A stretch of 39,922 nucleotides of DNA from Desulfosporosinus sp. (GCA_031292055.1 JARLHV010000069.1:1-39922), one strand, 5' to 3'; positions 8,178 through 17,088 are shown, numbered from the stretch's first letter. The notes: generated by a model not told the origin, from the sequence alone. Numbers and translations: made by a program.

Positions 8178-9875
8178 TTGATAATGAATGGCGCAGAGGC
8201 TATTATTGAATCCCTGAAAAATGAAAAAGTAGACGTGGTGTTTGGCTATCCCGGGGGCGCAGTACTAACACTTTATGACGCTTTGTATCAAGCAGATTTC
8301 AAACATATTTTAACCAAACATGAACAGGGAGCGGTTCATGCTGCGGATGGTTATGCCAGGGCTACAGGCAAGGTTGGGGTTGTCATTGCTACCTCTGGAC
8401 CAGGGGCAACCAATCTGGTGACTGGGATTGCCACGGCTTATATGGATTCGATTCCTTTAGTGGCGATAACGGGTCAAGTTGCTGTTCCTTTGATTGGCAG
8501 GGATTCCTTTCAGGAAGCAGATATCCGCGGCATCACAACTCCTATTACGAAACATAACTATTTGGTTAAGAAGGTTGAAGATTTACCAAGAGTCCTTAAA
8601 GAGGCCTTTTATATTGCCCGCACTGGGAGACCAGGCCCCGTGGTCGTCGATGTCGCAAAGGATGTCTTTGCTGCTTCGGTAGATTATCACTACCCGTCAG
8701 AGGTTGTGTTGCGTGGTTACCGTCCTTTGTTTGCCGGAAATTCAGAAACGATCGACAAGGTTTGCGAGGAATTACGCTTAGCTCATAACCCTCTTATTTT
8801 TGTCGGTGGAGGGGTGAATCTCTCTAATTCAGCGGAGGTCTTTAGAGAGTTAGTTGATCAGACTGGGTTTCCGGTCATCTCGACTTTGATGGGTTTGGGA
8901 AGTCTGCCCTTTGATCATCCTCTGTTTTTAGGTATGGTGGGCATGCATGGGACGTACGCAGCTAATATGGCTACGACGGAATGTGATTTGCTATTGGGAA
9001 TCGGAGTTCGTTTTGATGATCGTGTGACGGGACTGCTGAGTGAGTTTGCCAAGAAGGCCAAAGTTATCCACTTTGACATTGATCCTGCGGAAATCAATAA
9101 AAATGTCTTGGCCCATATACGTGTTGTCGGGGACATAAATTGGTCGTTACCTGCCTTAGTGCAACGGGTTAAGGGTATCTCCGGCGAGTTGAAAGAACGG
9201 GCTCAAGCCTGGACAGAGCAAGTTCTCTCTTGGCAAAGGGATAAACCTTTACAATATGAGCGTGACCCAAACCTTGTAATGCCCCAAGCTGTGATTGAGA
9301 AAGTCAGTCAGTTGACTCAGGGAGATGCCGTGATTGTCACGGATGTAGGGCAACATCAGATGTGGGTAGCCCAATATTATGGCTTTAGAAATTCGCGCTC
9401 GTTCCTTACGTCAGGTGGGCTTGGTACAATGGGCTATGGTCTGCCTGCTGCTCTGGGAGCACAATGTGGTTTGCCCGCTAGACAGGTTATCCTCTTTGTT
9501 GGTGATGGCGGAATTATGATGAATTGTCAAGAATTAGCGACGGTCGCTAATTATAATTTGCCAGTTAAGGTACTGATCTTTAACAATCAGACCTTGGGCA
9601 TGGTCGCGCAGTGGCAACGGATGTTTTACGGTGGACGTTATTCACATACCGGCCTGCGAGGTAATACTGACTTTGTAAAATTAGCCGAGGCTATGGGGGT
9701 GGCGGGTTTAAGGGTGACGAAACCGGAGGAATTAGACAACGTTCTGAAAGAAGCGTTGGCTACGCCCGGTCCTGTGGTCGTTGATATTCGGACCCCAGAA
9801 AAGGTGGACGTCTGGCCGATGGTTCCGTCAGGGGCAGGTTTGGATCAGATGATTTTGGGAGGTGCAGAGGGATGA
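8178..9875 (+). CDS. ilvB: Acetolactate synthase, large (catalytic) subunit
   Basis: A ThDP enzyme that condenses pyruvate with pyruvate or 2-oxobutyrate, the first common step of valine, leucine and isoleucine synthesis. VVFGYPGGAVLTLYDAL opens the ThDP-binding domain, with catalytic glutamate E49 in KHEQGAVHAADGYAR. A central FAD-binding domain and the C-terminal metal/ThDP motif GDGGIMMNCQEL...FNNQ follow. The 565-residue length is normal. The TTG at 8178 lies 7 nt after GTAGGG; the ATG at 8184 is an alternative start. It overlaps ilvN by 4 nt, so the subunits are translationally coupled. No ilvC, ilvD or leu gene follows in the window. Confidence 0.95.
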   Translation: MIMNGAEAIIESLKNEKVDVVFGYPGGAVLTLYDALYQADFKHILTKHEQGAVHAADGYARATGKVGVVIATSGPGATNLVTGIATAYMDSIPLVAITGQVAVPLIGRDSFQEADIRGITTPITKHNYLVKKVEDLPRVLKEAFYIARTGRPGPVVVDVAKDVFAASVDYHYPSEVVLRGYRPLFAGNSETIDKVCEELRLAHNPLIFVGGGVNLSNSAEVFRELVDQTGFPVISTLMGLGSLPFDHPLFLGMVGMHGTYAANMATTECDLLLGIGVRFDDRVTGLLSEFAKKAKVIHFDIDPAEINKNVLAHIRVVGDINWSLPALVQRVKGISGELKERAQAWTEQVLSWQRDKPLQYERDPNLVMPQAVIEKVSQLTQGDAVIVTDVGQHQMWVAQYYGFRNSRSFLTSGGLGTMGYGLPAALGAQCGLPARQVILFVGDGGIMMNCQELATVANYNLPVKVLIFNNQTLGMVAQWQRMFYGGRYSHTGLRGNTDFVKLAEAMGVAGLRVTKPEELDNVLKEALATPGPVVVDIRTPEKVDVWPMVPSGAGLDQMILGGAEG

Positions 9876-10369
9876 AACATACACTTGCCGTTTTAGTAGA
9901 AAATAGACCGGGGGTGTTAACTCATATTTCCGGGCTGATTAGCCGCCGGGCCTTCAATATTGAAAGTATTGCCGCTGGGTATACAGAGGAACCCGATACC
10001 ACTAGGATAACGATTGTGGTTGAAGGCAATGAGATCGAGCAGGAACAAGTTGTCAACCAGTTGTCAAAATTAGTGGATGTGATCAAAATTAGTGATCTTA
10101 CGGCTGTCGAGTCGATTCAACGCGAGTTAGCTTTGATTAAAGTTAAGGCGACTATAGAGACACGTTCGGATATTATCAATATTGTCGATATTTTTCGGGC
10201 CAGCATCGTCGATGTTAATCGGGAGACGATGGTGATCGAACTGTCTGGAGATGGAGCCAAAATTGATGCCCTCTGTCAAGTACTGGAGGAGGATCATGGC
10301 ATCATTGAAATTGTGCGCACGGGTAAGATTGCTCTCGCGCGGGGGCCCATTTCAGCCAAGGCTCAGTGA
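9872..10369 (+). CDS. ilvN: Acetolactate synthase, small (regulatory) subunit
   Basis: A 165-residue regulatory subunit. An N-terminal ACT domain (LAVLVENRPGVLTHISGL, then RRAFNIESIAAG) senses valine in this family, and a C-terminal ACT-like ALS_ss_C domain follows. The start ATGA overlaps the stop of ilvB, with GGAGG before it. Its 3' end overlaps the 3' end of the convergent exporter gene by 7 nt, so no dedicated terminator can lie between them. Confidence 0.95.
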   Translation: MKHTLAVLVENRPGVLTHISGLISRRAFNIESIAAGYTEEPDTTRITIVVEGNEIEQEQVVNQLSKLVDVIKISDLTAVESIQRELALIKVKATIETRSDIINIVDIFRASIVDVNRETMVIELSGDGAKIDALCQVLEEDHGIIEIVRTGKIALARGPISAKAQ

Positions 10370-11592
10370 GCGAAGGAGCGGTGTTTCAAGATCAGGTAAC
10401 TTAGAATTGCGCTAATTTCACTGGCAGCGATAACTATGCCCATAGGTACCGCTGTATTTCCGCCGCCCAGCCCTACGAGTGGGGCAACCAAGGCACCAAT
10501 TACAAAGGAAAACAGCCCTAGCAACGCTGAAGCACTGCCGGCGGAATGACCGTAATTTTCCATGGCTAAGGCAGAGCCGGCAGTTGAGACGATGCCGACA
10601 CTTGATACTACTATGAACAAGGCCGGTAAGATTTCGGCCAGTCCTGCTCCGAGGAGAATCATCATTAGCAAGCCGATGCCTCCCAGTGTAGCTAGGACGA
10701 GACCACTGAGAAAGAGTTTGATGCCGTCAATTCGACCAGCCAGTCTACCTGTGATTTGGCCGGCGATGATAATGCCAAGCCCATTGATAGCAAAGAAGAG
10801 ACTAAACATCTGGGGAGAGGCGCCGAAAATATTTTGGATAACAAAGGGGGACCCCGCTATATAGGCGAACATAGCGGCCATGACGAGTCCTTGAGGTAAG
10901 GCATAGCTCATGAAAACTCGGTCACTGATGAGAATGCGAAAGGTCGCTAAAGTATTGGACAGACCGGCTTGTGAGCGATGTTGCAGCAGCAATGTCTCAG
11001 GTAAGGTGAAAAAGACGGCTAGGAGCATAATCATACCGACCAGACTCAAAACTAAGAATACCCCCCGCCAAGAAGTGAGCTGTAAGAGCTGCCCCCCGAT
11101 AATGGGCGCAAAGATGGGCCCGACACCATTGATTAGCATTAAAAGTGAAAAGAACTTGATCATCTCTGTACCTGAGTAGAGATCTCTGACGATGGCACGC
11201 GATATAGCAAGGCCTGCAGAGCCTGCGAAGCCTTGAATGAGCCGAAGCAAAATCAAGCTGCCGATAGATGGGCTTAGAGCGCAGAGGAAGGATGAAACAG
11301 TATAGCTAAGCAGTCCGATCAGGAGCGGGATGCGCCGCCCCCGTATGTCGCTTTGCGAACCAGCGATTAATTGTCCAAAGGCGAGCCCGAGTAAGCAAGC
11401 TGTCAGACTGAACTGGGCAAGCGATGTGCTTGTGTGTAGATCATTGGTTAAAATAGGTAAAGAAGGTAAGTACATGTCGATTGACAAGGGGCCGAAAGCA
11501 GACAGCGCGCCTAAGGTAATACCCATCCATAACCGACGCGAGCGCGAGACTGTCGGGTAAGCAGCTTTTAATTCGTGCGGACGATCATTCAT
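10363..11592 (-). CDS. Bcr/CflA-type multidrug MFS transporter
   Basis: A 12-TM major facilitator of about 409 residues in the drug:H+ antiporter-1 group. FGPLSIDMYLPSLP in TM1 is the Bcr/CflA hallmark. SDIRGRRIPLL is the loop 2-3 motif A. LIQGFAGSAGLAISRAIVRDL is the TM4-5 region and TLPETL follows in TM6. Likely substrates are antibiotics or metabolites such as bicyclomycin or cysteine, not determinable here. ATG 11592 is preferred; AGGAG lies about 13 nt upstream, and a TTG at 11619 precedes that ribosome site. The gene lies just downstream of the amidase gene on the same strand without an intervening terminator. Confidence 0.9.
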   Translation of the reverse strand: MNDRPHELKAAYPTVSRSRRLWMGITLGALSAFGPLSIDMYLPSLPILTNDLHTSTSLAQFSLTACLLGLAFGQLIAGSQSDIRGRRIPLLIGLLSYTVSSFLCALSPSIGSLILLRLIQGFAGSAGLAISRAIVRDLYSGTEMIKFFSLLMLINGVGPIFAPIIGGQLLQLTSWRGVFLVLSLVGMIMLLAVFFTLPETLLLQHRSQAGLSNTLATFRILISDRVFMSYALPQGLVMAAMFAYIAGSPFVIQNIFGASPQMFSLFFAINGLGIIIAGQITGRLAGRIDGIKLFLSGLVLATLGGIGLLMMILLGAGLAEILPALFIVVSSVGIVSTAGSALAMENYGHSAGSASALLGLFSFVIGALVAPLVGLGGGNTAVPMGIVIAASEISAILSYLILKHRSFAH

Positions 11593-11643
11593 TTGAGTGC
11601 TTAGTCTCCTTTGTAACAATTATCAAGGGCGATTTGTTAAAGC

Positions 11644-13788
11644 TTAAGCTTGGGGAGGTGGGGTTTGATAATAATTATAGATGCCATGGAAGATAGCAGT
11701 GGCAAGGTTTTTTTGGAACGTCGGGTTTTGGAGGCGAGCTTCTTCATAGGGACTAGAAATAAAGGCTGCTTCAAGCAAAATAGAAGGCATGGTTGTCTTG
11801 CGTAAGACATAAAAGGCGGCATCTTTAACCCCGCGGTTCTTGGTGTTAACCGTGTCGATAACGGCACCTTGGATGCTGTTGGCAAGCTGTATGCTCTCAT
11901 TTTCCTTAGGATTATCATCGGAATAATAGGTTGAAGTGCCTTGGACATCAGGGTTGGTAAAGGAGTCATTATGGATGCAGACAAATATGTCAGGGTTATC
12001 CTTGTTGGCTAAGTCCACCCGAGCTTGGAGATCGGCTGTTTCCGAATAATCTGCAGTCGCTGGGGACACATCGGTATCTCGGGTTAAGATAACGTTAGCG
12101 CCGGCTTCTTTTAAGATATCATTGAGGGCAAGTGCTATGGCTAAGGTGTTGTTCTTTTCATACGTATTGTTAGGGCCGATAGCTCCTGTATCCGGTCCTC
12201 CATGTCCCGGGTCGAGCATAATTGTTTTGCCTGCTAAGGAGTTAGCGGGCATGCCTTGAAAAGGATCAAGGAGAACATCACTGGCAGGATCGTAGGTTGT
12301 CGGAACAGAGGGAGTGGTATCGGGAGGAGTAACTGGAGTGGTATCGGGAGGAGTGACTGGAGTGGTATCAGGAGGAGTGACTGGAGTGGTATCAGGAGGA
12401 GTGACTGGAGTGGTATCAGGAGGAGTGACTGGAGTGGTATCAGGAGGAGTGACTGGAGTGGTATCAGGAGGAGAACTCGGTATATTGATTTCTGAGGGCA
12501 GAGCAGGGAAGGCTTTGAGATTATCCGTATAGTTAGAAGAAGCTTGTCCTTGAATAATGGCCTGGGTATTAGAACTGATAATACCTGTTCCACCTAAAAT
12601 ATAAACTGTACCGTTGACACTTAAATCTAAGTTTGCTGTAGAATCGTTGCTGGTGGTAGGGGCTACATAGGTAGCTGAAACCCAACCTGTATTCGTTTGA
12701 TAGGTGGTTTTATACCATTGGTTTTGCAGGTCAAGAAGATTAATCGTCGTGCCCACTGGAATCGTGGTCAGCATTTTCCCGGCGGTTGATGGAGTAGCTC
12801 TCAGATTTAGTCCTCCTGAGGCGGTGGTTTTTCCTTGCTTAGGAGCACTAGCGCTATCACTAGTGCTTGTGCAAGGGGGTTCAATTTGCATATGTTCGCG
12901 CATGAGACTGTAAACGGAGGGTGGAATATCATCTTTTTCGGTGAGCAAAAGGGGAGATTTATCTTTTGAGGCAAGTACCGTACCGGCTACGGCATCAGGA
13001 AAAGTAATGCCAGAGGCCAAGAAAAGATCATTTGAGGCACAGGTATCTTTCATAAAGGCAACGACTTGGGCATTGGTTTCGTAACGGTCCTGACCGCCTA
13101 AGCGGGTTTCAACCGCGAACTTATTTTTGGTTAGATTACTGGAAGGAACAACGGCTTCACCACCAATAACAATTAAGTGCGCAGGTCCAGCAGTTTGATA
13201 GTATTGAATGACTGAAGCAGGTAAAGTTTTCGAGGTCAAAACGATGGGGATCTGTTTAATGCCCGCAAAGGTTGCAGCTGACAAAGCATCTGGGAAGTCA
13301 TCACCGTTGGCAAGGATTAAGGAATCGCTCGTTAAGCGTTGGGCAAGAAGAACTGATGTTTCGTAACGATTTGTTCCGCCAATACGTTCCCATTTTAACG
13401 ATAAGTTATCAAGTTTCTTTTCAATAGAAGGGTGTAAACAGGCGGTTCCGCCCAGCAGAATGATCGACTGAGGTTTTAAACGCTGCAATTCCTGGACAAC
13501 ACGTGGGTCAATAGAGTCTCCGGCGGTAAGTAAAATGGGAGCGTTTAAACTAACCGCAAAAGGCGTTGCAGCGATAGAATCGGGGTAATCGGAGTATTCG
13601 CATAAGATAACCGTTGCAGCGGAGTCCCAGCCTTTTTGAGATATTTTAAGGGCCGTTTCAACTCTGTCCTGCCCGGCTATACGTTCTGTTGGGTAAGCCA
13701 ATGGGCTGGCGTAGGTTAGCAAAGGCGTATTTAACACAAAGGCAAGTGCTACAATAAGCAAAAAAAATATCTTTTTCACAAGATTCAT
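11644..13788 (-). CDS. Secreted N-acetylmuramoyl-L-alanine amidase with wall-binding repeats
   Basis: A 714-residue exported peptidoglycan hydrolase. Residues 1-28 form a signal peptide (MNLVKKIFFLLIVALAF...). Three cell-wall-binding repeat 2 modules begin at ERIAGQDRVET, ERIGGTNRYET and TRLGGQDRYET. A bacterial SH3 domain (LNLRATPSTAGKM to GWVSATYV) follows the third, and after it comes VYILGGTGIISSN, the usual closing strand of such a module. A Pro/Thr linker of seven PPDTTP units joins these to a C-terminal Amidase_3 domain. Zinc ligands are visible: H in LDPGHGG, E in TYEKNN, H in CIHND, and the catalytic E in ILLEAAF. The start is ATG with a GAAAGGAT site. Confidence 0.95.
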   Translation of the reverse strand: MNLVKKIFFLLIVALAFVLNTPLLTYASPLAYPTERIAGQDRVETALKISQKGWDSAATVILCEYSDYPDSIAATPFAVSLNAPILLTAGDSIDPRVVQELQRLKPQSIILLGGTACLHPSIEKKLDNLSLKWERIGGTNRYETSVLLAQRLTSDSLILANGDDFPDALSAATFAGIKQIPIVLTSKTLPASVIQYYQTAGPAHLIVIGGEAVVPSSNLTKNKFAVETRLGGQDRYETNAQVVAFMKDTCASNDLFLASGITFPDAVAGTVLASKDKSPLLLTEKDDIPPSVYSLMREHMQIEPPCTSTSDSASAPKQGKTTASGGLNLRATPSTAGKMLTTIPVGTTINLLDLQNQWYKTTYQTNTGWVSATYVAPTTSNDSTANLDLSVNGTVYILGGTGIISSNTQAIIQGQASSNYTDNLKAFPALPSEINIPSSPPDTTPVTPPDTTPVTPPDTTPVTPPDTTPVTPPDTTPVTPPDTTPVTPPDTTPSVPTTYDPASDVLLDPFQGMPANSLAGKTIMLDPGHGGPDTGAIGPNNTYEKNNTLAIALALNDILKEAGANVILTRDTDVSPATADYSETADLQARVDLANKDNPDIFVCIHNDSFTNPDVQGTSTYYSDDNPKENESIQLANSIQGAVIDTVNTKNRGVKDAAFYVLRKTTMPSILLEAAFISSPYEEARLQNPTFQKNLATAIFHGIYNYYQTPPPQA
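12311..12475 (-). repeat. 24-nt tandem repeat coding the amidase Pro/Thr linker
   Basis: The plus-strand octamer GTGGTATC recurs exactly every 24 nt at 12314, 12338, 12362, 12386, 12410, 12434 and 12458. It encodes seven PPDTTP(V) units. The central copies are identical at the DNA level and only the two leftmost differ by a base or two. The period is a multiple of three, so copy-number change would keep the reading frame. Confidence 0.95.
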
Positions 13789-14018
13789 CCTTTCTTTCCT
13801 AAGAGATAGGAAGATTATATCATAAAAATTACTGTTATTTGTTGAAACTGCGGCAGATTAGCGCTGCAAAATAGCGAAAAAAAAGTCATGAAAGAAAGGC
13901 ACGAACATAAACGTTTTCGTGCTGAGTATTCTAATCTAAACGTTAGAAGTTTGAGCGATTAAATTCTAAAAATTTGACTGTTCAAAGAAGTGAAGGATTT
14001 ATGTAGAGGATGATTTTG

Positions 14019-14840
14019 ATGACGGCCATTAATTTCAAAGCAGTTGCTTTAACGATTGAAATTAATTTAAACAAAATTGCCACGCACTTTGGTATTACCC
14101 ACAAATTTCGCTGGGAAGAATCTCTTAAACTAACGGAAGAGGCCCTTAAGGGTATTGTCTCCGACCCAATGGGCAAGTCAATCTATGTGTTCCCGTTTGG
14201 GAGTATTGTCTTTGTAAACTGTGAGCATCATGAAATTATGGATCTCATACACTACTTGGGACGAATCGAAAAAAGCCTGGCCCTGATTACTACACTTGAT
14301 TATTTTGACGATTATAAGATAGAAATATCGCCAGAAGGAATACCTGCTATCAATAATGATAGTATGATAACCGCTAGTGAACTAAGTCATCAACGTGAAA
14401 TCGTTGGGACTGTGCTTGCTAAATCGGTCGCCTTGGAACGTTTAGAGATTGACATCGACAAGCTACTGGATGAGATTGAAGATATTGTCGATTGTTTACA
14501 ACGCGGGTATTTAACATTTTCCGATAAAAAGCTTGCGCAAATGTCAGCACGTATTTTAGGTTTTAGATTAAGCACAATTTCATATATTATGTTACTGGAT
14601 AAACCGGAAATTACTTGGGTAAACGAAGAGGCCGAAAAATTATTTGACGAACTTAGTACTTTGTTTGATTTGACGGATCGATGCGAAAATATTAGGCTTA
14701 AGTCAGAGATGCTCATGGATATCACGAGTGTTTTTTCTGAACTGGCTCACGCTAAGCGCGGCAATCGACTTGAGTGGGCTATTATTATCCTGATCATGGT
14801 TGAAATCGTGCTGGTAGTTATTCAGATGTTTCTGAAGTAG
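14019..14840 (+). CDS. RMD1/YagE family (DUF155) membrane protein
   Basis: A 273-residue protein of the RMD1/DUF155 family, whose yeast members act in mitochondrial translation or meiosis; the bacterial role is unknown. The N-terminal part (FKAVALTIEINLNKI) and the VFPFGSIVFVNC segment are the family core. A helical region follows (REIVGTVLAKSVALERLE to RLKSEMLMD). One C-terminal membrane helix (WAIIILIMVEIVLVVIQMFL) anchors the protein. ATG 14019 lies 8 nt after AGAGGA; ATG 14010 overlaps that site. The gene stands alone on the plus strand, diverging from the amidase. Confidence 0.8.
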   Translation: MTAINFKAVALTIEINLNKIATHFGITHKFRWEESLKLTEEALKGIVSDPMGKSIYVFPFGSIVFVNCEHHEIMDLIHYLGRIEKSLALITTLDYFDDYKIEISPEGIPAINNDSMITASELSHQREIVGTVLAKSVALERLEIDIDKLLDEIEDIVDCLQRGYLTFSDKKLAQMSARILGFRLSTISYIMLLDKPEITWVNEEAEKLFDELSTLFDLTDRCENIRLKSEMLMDITSVFSELAHAKRGNRLEWAIIILIMVEIVLVVIQMFLK

Positions 14841-14886
14841 AATAAGGAACACCCGCTTAAAGAAGTGGATGTCTCGGAATTAGATA
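14841..14886. repeat. Hairpin-family copy 2, upstream of aguA
   Basis: AATAAGGAACACCCGCTT, then AAAG, then AAGTGGATGTCTCGGAAT form an imperfect hairpin. The first half matches the nspC hairpin (6010-6027) except for one base. The second half matches copy 3 (16100-16143). It starts at the stop of the DUF155 gene and could serve as its terminator. Confidence 0.65.
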
Positions 14887-14996
14887 ATAGGGACTTAAAA
14901 TTCGGTTTCGGCAGCTGAAAGCAGCTTTATCTTCTGGGGAGGATGAAGTAAAATAAGAACAATAGTTTAAAACAACTGAGAATATGAGGAAGCGTT

Positions 14997-16037
14997 ATGT
15001 ATCCAAGCAATCGAAACTATAAAATGCCTGCTGAATGGGTCAAGCACTCGCGGACGTATATTTCTTGGCCGGTTCAGGCGTCAATGTGTTATCCAGAAGA
15101 TTTTGAAGTGGTTTGCCTTGGTTATAGCGAGATCATTCAGGCTGTTGCTGAGTTTGAACCTGTGACAGTGGTAGGGAATCCCGCAGATTCTGCTAAACTC
15201 TCGCAATTATTTCGTAACGAGCGGATTGATTTTCTGTTCATTGAGCACAATGATGCCTGGTTACGGGATAACGGGCCGACGTTTTTATGTCATGCTACAG
15301 GGGAAATAGCTGGGATCAATTGGCAGTTTAATGCCTGGGGCGGTAAATATGCGCCGTGGGATTTAGATGATCAGGTTGCGCCTCAAATCCTTAATTCGGT
15401 CGGGCTGAAACGGTTTGACGCTCCGCTTGTGATGGAAGGGGGTTCCTTCCATGTGGACGGAGAAGGCACGCTTTTGACGACAGAGCAGTGTCTCTTGAAT
15501 CCTAACCGAAATCCGGAGCTGACGCGAGAACAGATTGAAGCTGAGCTGAGAAAGTTCTTAAACATCCGCAAAGTGGTCTGGCTGAAAAACGGCTTAGATG
15601 GGGATGAGACGGACGGTCATGTCGACAATATCGCTTGCTTTGCGGCTCCTGGTAAAATCCTGATGCAGGTTTGTGATGATCCTGAGGACGCCAATTACGC
15701 ACTCAGCCAAGAAAACTTAAAGATTCTGAGCGAAGAAACTGATGCCTTAGGGCGAAATCTTGAAATTATTCCGATCCAACAGCCTCCCCAATTGTTCGCT
15801 CAAGATGTGCGCTTAACCTTGAGTTATCTGAACTTTTATTTTGTTAATGGAGGCCTGATTTTGCCCGTTTTTGGCGGTAAAGCGGAAAAAACTGATCAGT
15901 TAGCAATACAGGTGTTGGGCAACGTATTTCCGGAAAGACGAATTCGCACAGTCAATGGCCTGGCAATTATCCGCGAGGGTGGGAATGTGCATTGTATAAC
16001 ACAACAAATGCCCGCGGGTTTCGATGTCAGAGCTTAG
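14997..16037 (+). CDS. aguA: Agmatine deiminase
   Basis: Hydrolyses agmatine to N-carbamoylputrescine and ammonia, in the cytoplasm. It belongs to the guanidine-modifying (peptidyl-arginine deiminase-like) superfamily. Visible signatures are MPAEW near the start, WLRDNGP (88-94), the catalytic acid/histidine segment DETDGHVDN (203-211, H208), and catalytic C333 in EGGNVHC. At 346 residues it has normal length. The ATG follows GAGGAAG. The carbamoyl product is taken by the next gene. The arginine decarboxylase that would supply agmatine is not in the window. Confidence 0.95.
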   Translation: MYPSNRNYKMPAEWVKHSRTYISWPVQASMCYPEDFEVVCLGYSEIIQAVAEFEPVTVVGNPADSAKLSQLFRNERIDFLFIEHNDAWLRDNGPTFLCHATGEIAGINWQFNAWGGKYAPWDLDDQVAPQILNSVGLKRFDAPLVMEGGSFHVDGEGTLLTTEQCLLNPNRNPELTREQIEAELRKFLNIRKVVWLKNGLDGDETDGHVDNIACFAAPGKILMQVCDDPEDANYALSQENLKILSEETDALGRNLEIIPIQQPPQLFAQDVRLTLSYLNFYFVNGGLILPVFGGKAEKTDQLAIQVLGNVFPERRIRTVNGLAIIREGGNVHCITQQMPAGFDVRA

Positions 16038-16099
16038 AGACCAGACACCAGAATTCGGAGTCATGGTGGCTAAACTCCGGATAGTGATAATTTATGGGA

Positions 16100-16143
16100 A
16101 ATAAGGAGCACCCCCTTAAAGAAGTGGGTGTCTCGGAATAGAT
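16100..16143. repeat. Hairpin-family copy 3, between aguA and aguB
   Basis: AATAAGGAGCACCCCCTT, AAAG, then AAGTGGGTGTCTCGGAAT form an imperfect hairpin like the copies at 6004-6059 and 14841-14886. It ends about 12 nt before the GTG start of aguB, so the structure sits in the immediate leader of that gene. Confidence 0.65.
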
Positions 16144-16155
16144 AAAGGAGTAACG

Positions 16156-17031
16156 GTGAGAAATGTAAGAGTAGCGGCTACTCAGATGAGCTGTTCGGGT
16201 AGCATCGAAGCAAACATTGCCCAAGCGGAGGGGTTGGTTAGAGAAGCAGCAGCTAAGGGCGCTCAAATCATTTTACTGCAGGAGTTGTTTGAAACCCCAT
16301 ATTTCTGTCAAAAGGAAAAATCGGCTTATTATGGCTATGCGACGGAACTAGAACAGAATAAAGCTGTCCAGCATTTTAGAGGAGTGGCGAAAGAACTGCA
16401 GGTGGTTTTGCCCATTAGCTTCTATGAGAAGAAAAACTATGCCCGCTATAATTCTTTGGCTGTCCTAGATGCCAGTGGAGAGGTGCTTGGAAAATATCGC
16501 AAGAGTCATATCCCGGATGGCCCAGGTTATGAAGAAAAGTTTTACTTTAACCCAGGGGATACAGGGTTTAAGGTCTGGAATACTCGTTATGCAAAAATCG
16601 GGGTTGGGGTTTGCTGGGATCAATGGTATCCGGAAGCTGCTCGCTGTATGGCCTTGAAGGGCGCGGAGTTACTTTTTTATCCGACGGCCATTGGCTCGGA
16701 GCCCCAAGATGGGAGCATCGATTCCAAGGAGCATTGGCAGGCTTGTATGTTAGGGCATGCCGCGGCGAATCTGATGCCAGTGGTTGCTTCGAACCGGATT
16801 GGGGTAGAGGAAGACGAAGATTCTAAGATTACTTTTTACGGTTCTTCCTTTATTGCCGGCCCGCAAGGGAACAAGCTTGCCGAAGCTGGCCGCGGGGAAG
16901 CGGCTGTGCTGGTTGCTGACTTTGACTTGGAGCAACTGGAGTTGCAGCGACTTGAGTGGGGAATCTTTCGGGACCGGAGGCCTGATTTGTACAGAATTAT
17001 TTCATCGTATGATGGTGAGTTAATGGTTTAG
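16156..17031 (+). CDS. aguB: N-carbamoylputrescine amidase
   Basis: A carbon-nitrogen hydrolase (nitrilase superfamily) that splits N-carbamoylputrescine to putrescine, CO2 and ammonia. The Glu-Lys-Cys triad is visible as E43 in LLQELFETPYFC, K116 in GKYRKSHIPDG, and C153 in GVGVCWDQWYPE. The 291-residue length and the C-terminal WGIFRDRRPDLY segment are typical. The start is GTG with AGGAG at 6 nt. It lies 118 nt after aguA, with a hairpin repeat between, and completes agmatine-to-putrescine conversion that can feed the spermidine genes at 3502-5850. Confidence 0.95.
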   Translation: MRNVRVAATQMSCSGSIEANIAQAEGLVREAAAKGAQIILLQELFETPYFCQKEKSAYYGYATELEQNKAVQHFRGVAKELQVVLPISFYEKKNYARYNSLAVLDASGEVLGKYRKSHIPDGPGYEEKFYFNPGDTGFKVWNTRYAKIGVGVCWDQWYPEAARCMALKGAELLFYPTAIGSEPQDGSIDSKEHWQACMLGHAAANLMPVVASNRIGVEEDEDSKITFYGSSFIAGPQGNKLAEAGRGEAAVLVADFDLEQLELQRLEWGIFRDRRPDLYRIISSYDGELMV

Positions 17032-17088
17032 GGGATTCGTTGGGTTGAGCAGATCGTAATAATTGATCGAAAACGGTGGGGGGATTTT

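Noticed and set aside
12311..12475. Regular 24-nt repeats that could suggest a CRISPR array.
   Set aside because: The repeats are head-to-tail with no unique spacers and are in frame within a protein linker.
12256..12532. Plus-strand ORFs encoding Gly/Val/Ser-rich repeats opposite the amidase linker.
   Set aside because: They are the antisense of the 24-nt tandem repeat in a strongly supported amidase gene. They have no ribosome sites and no independent evidence.
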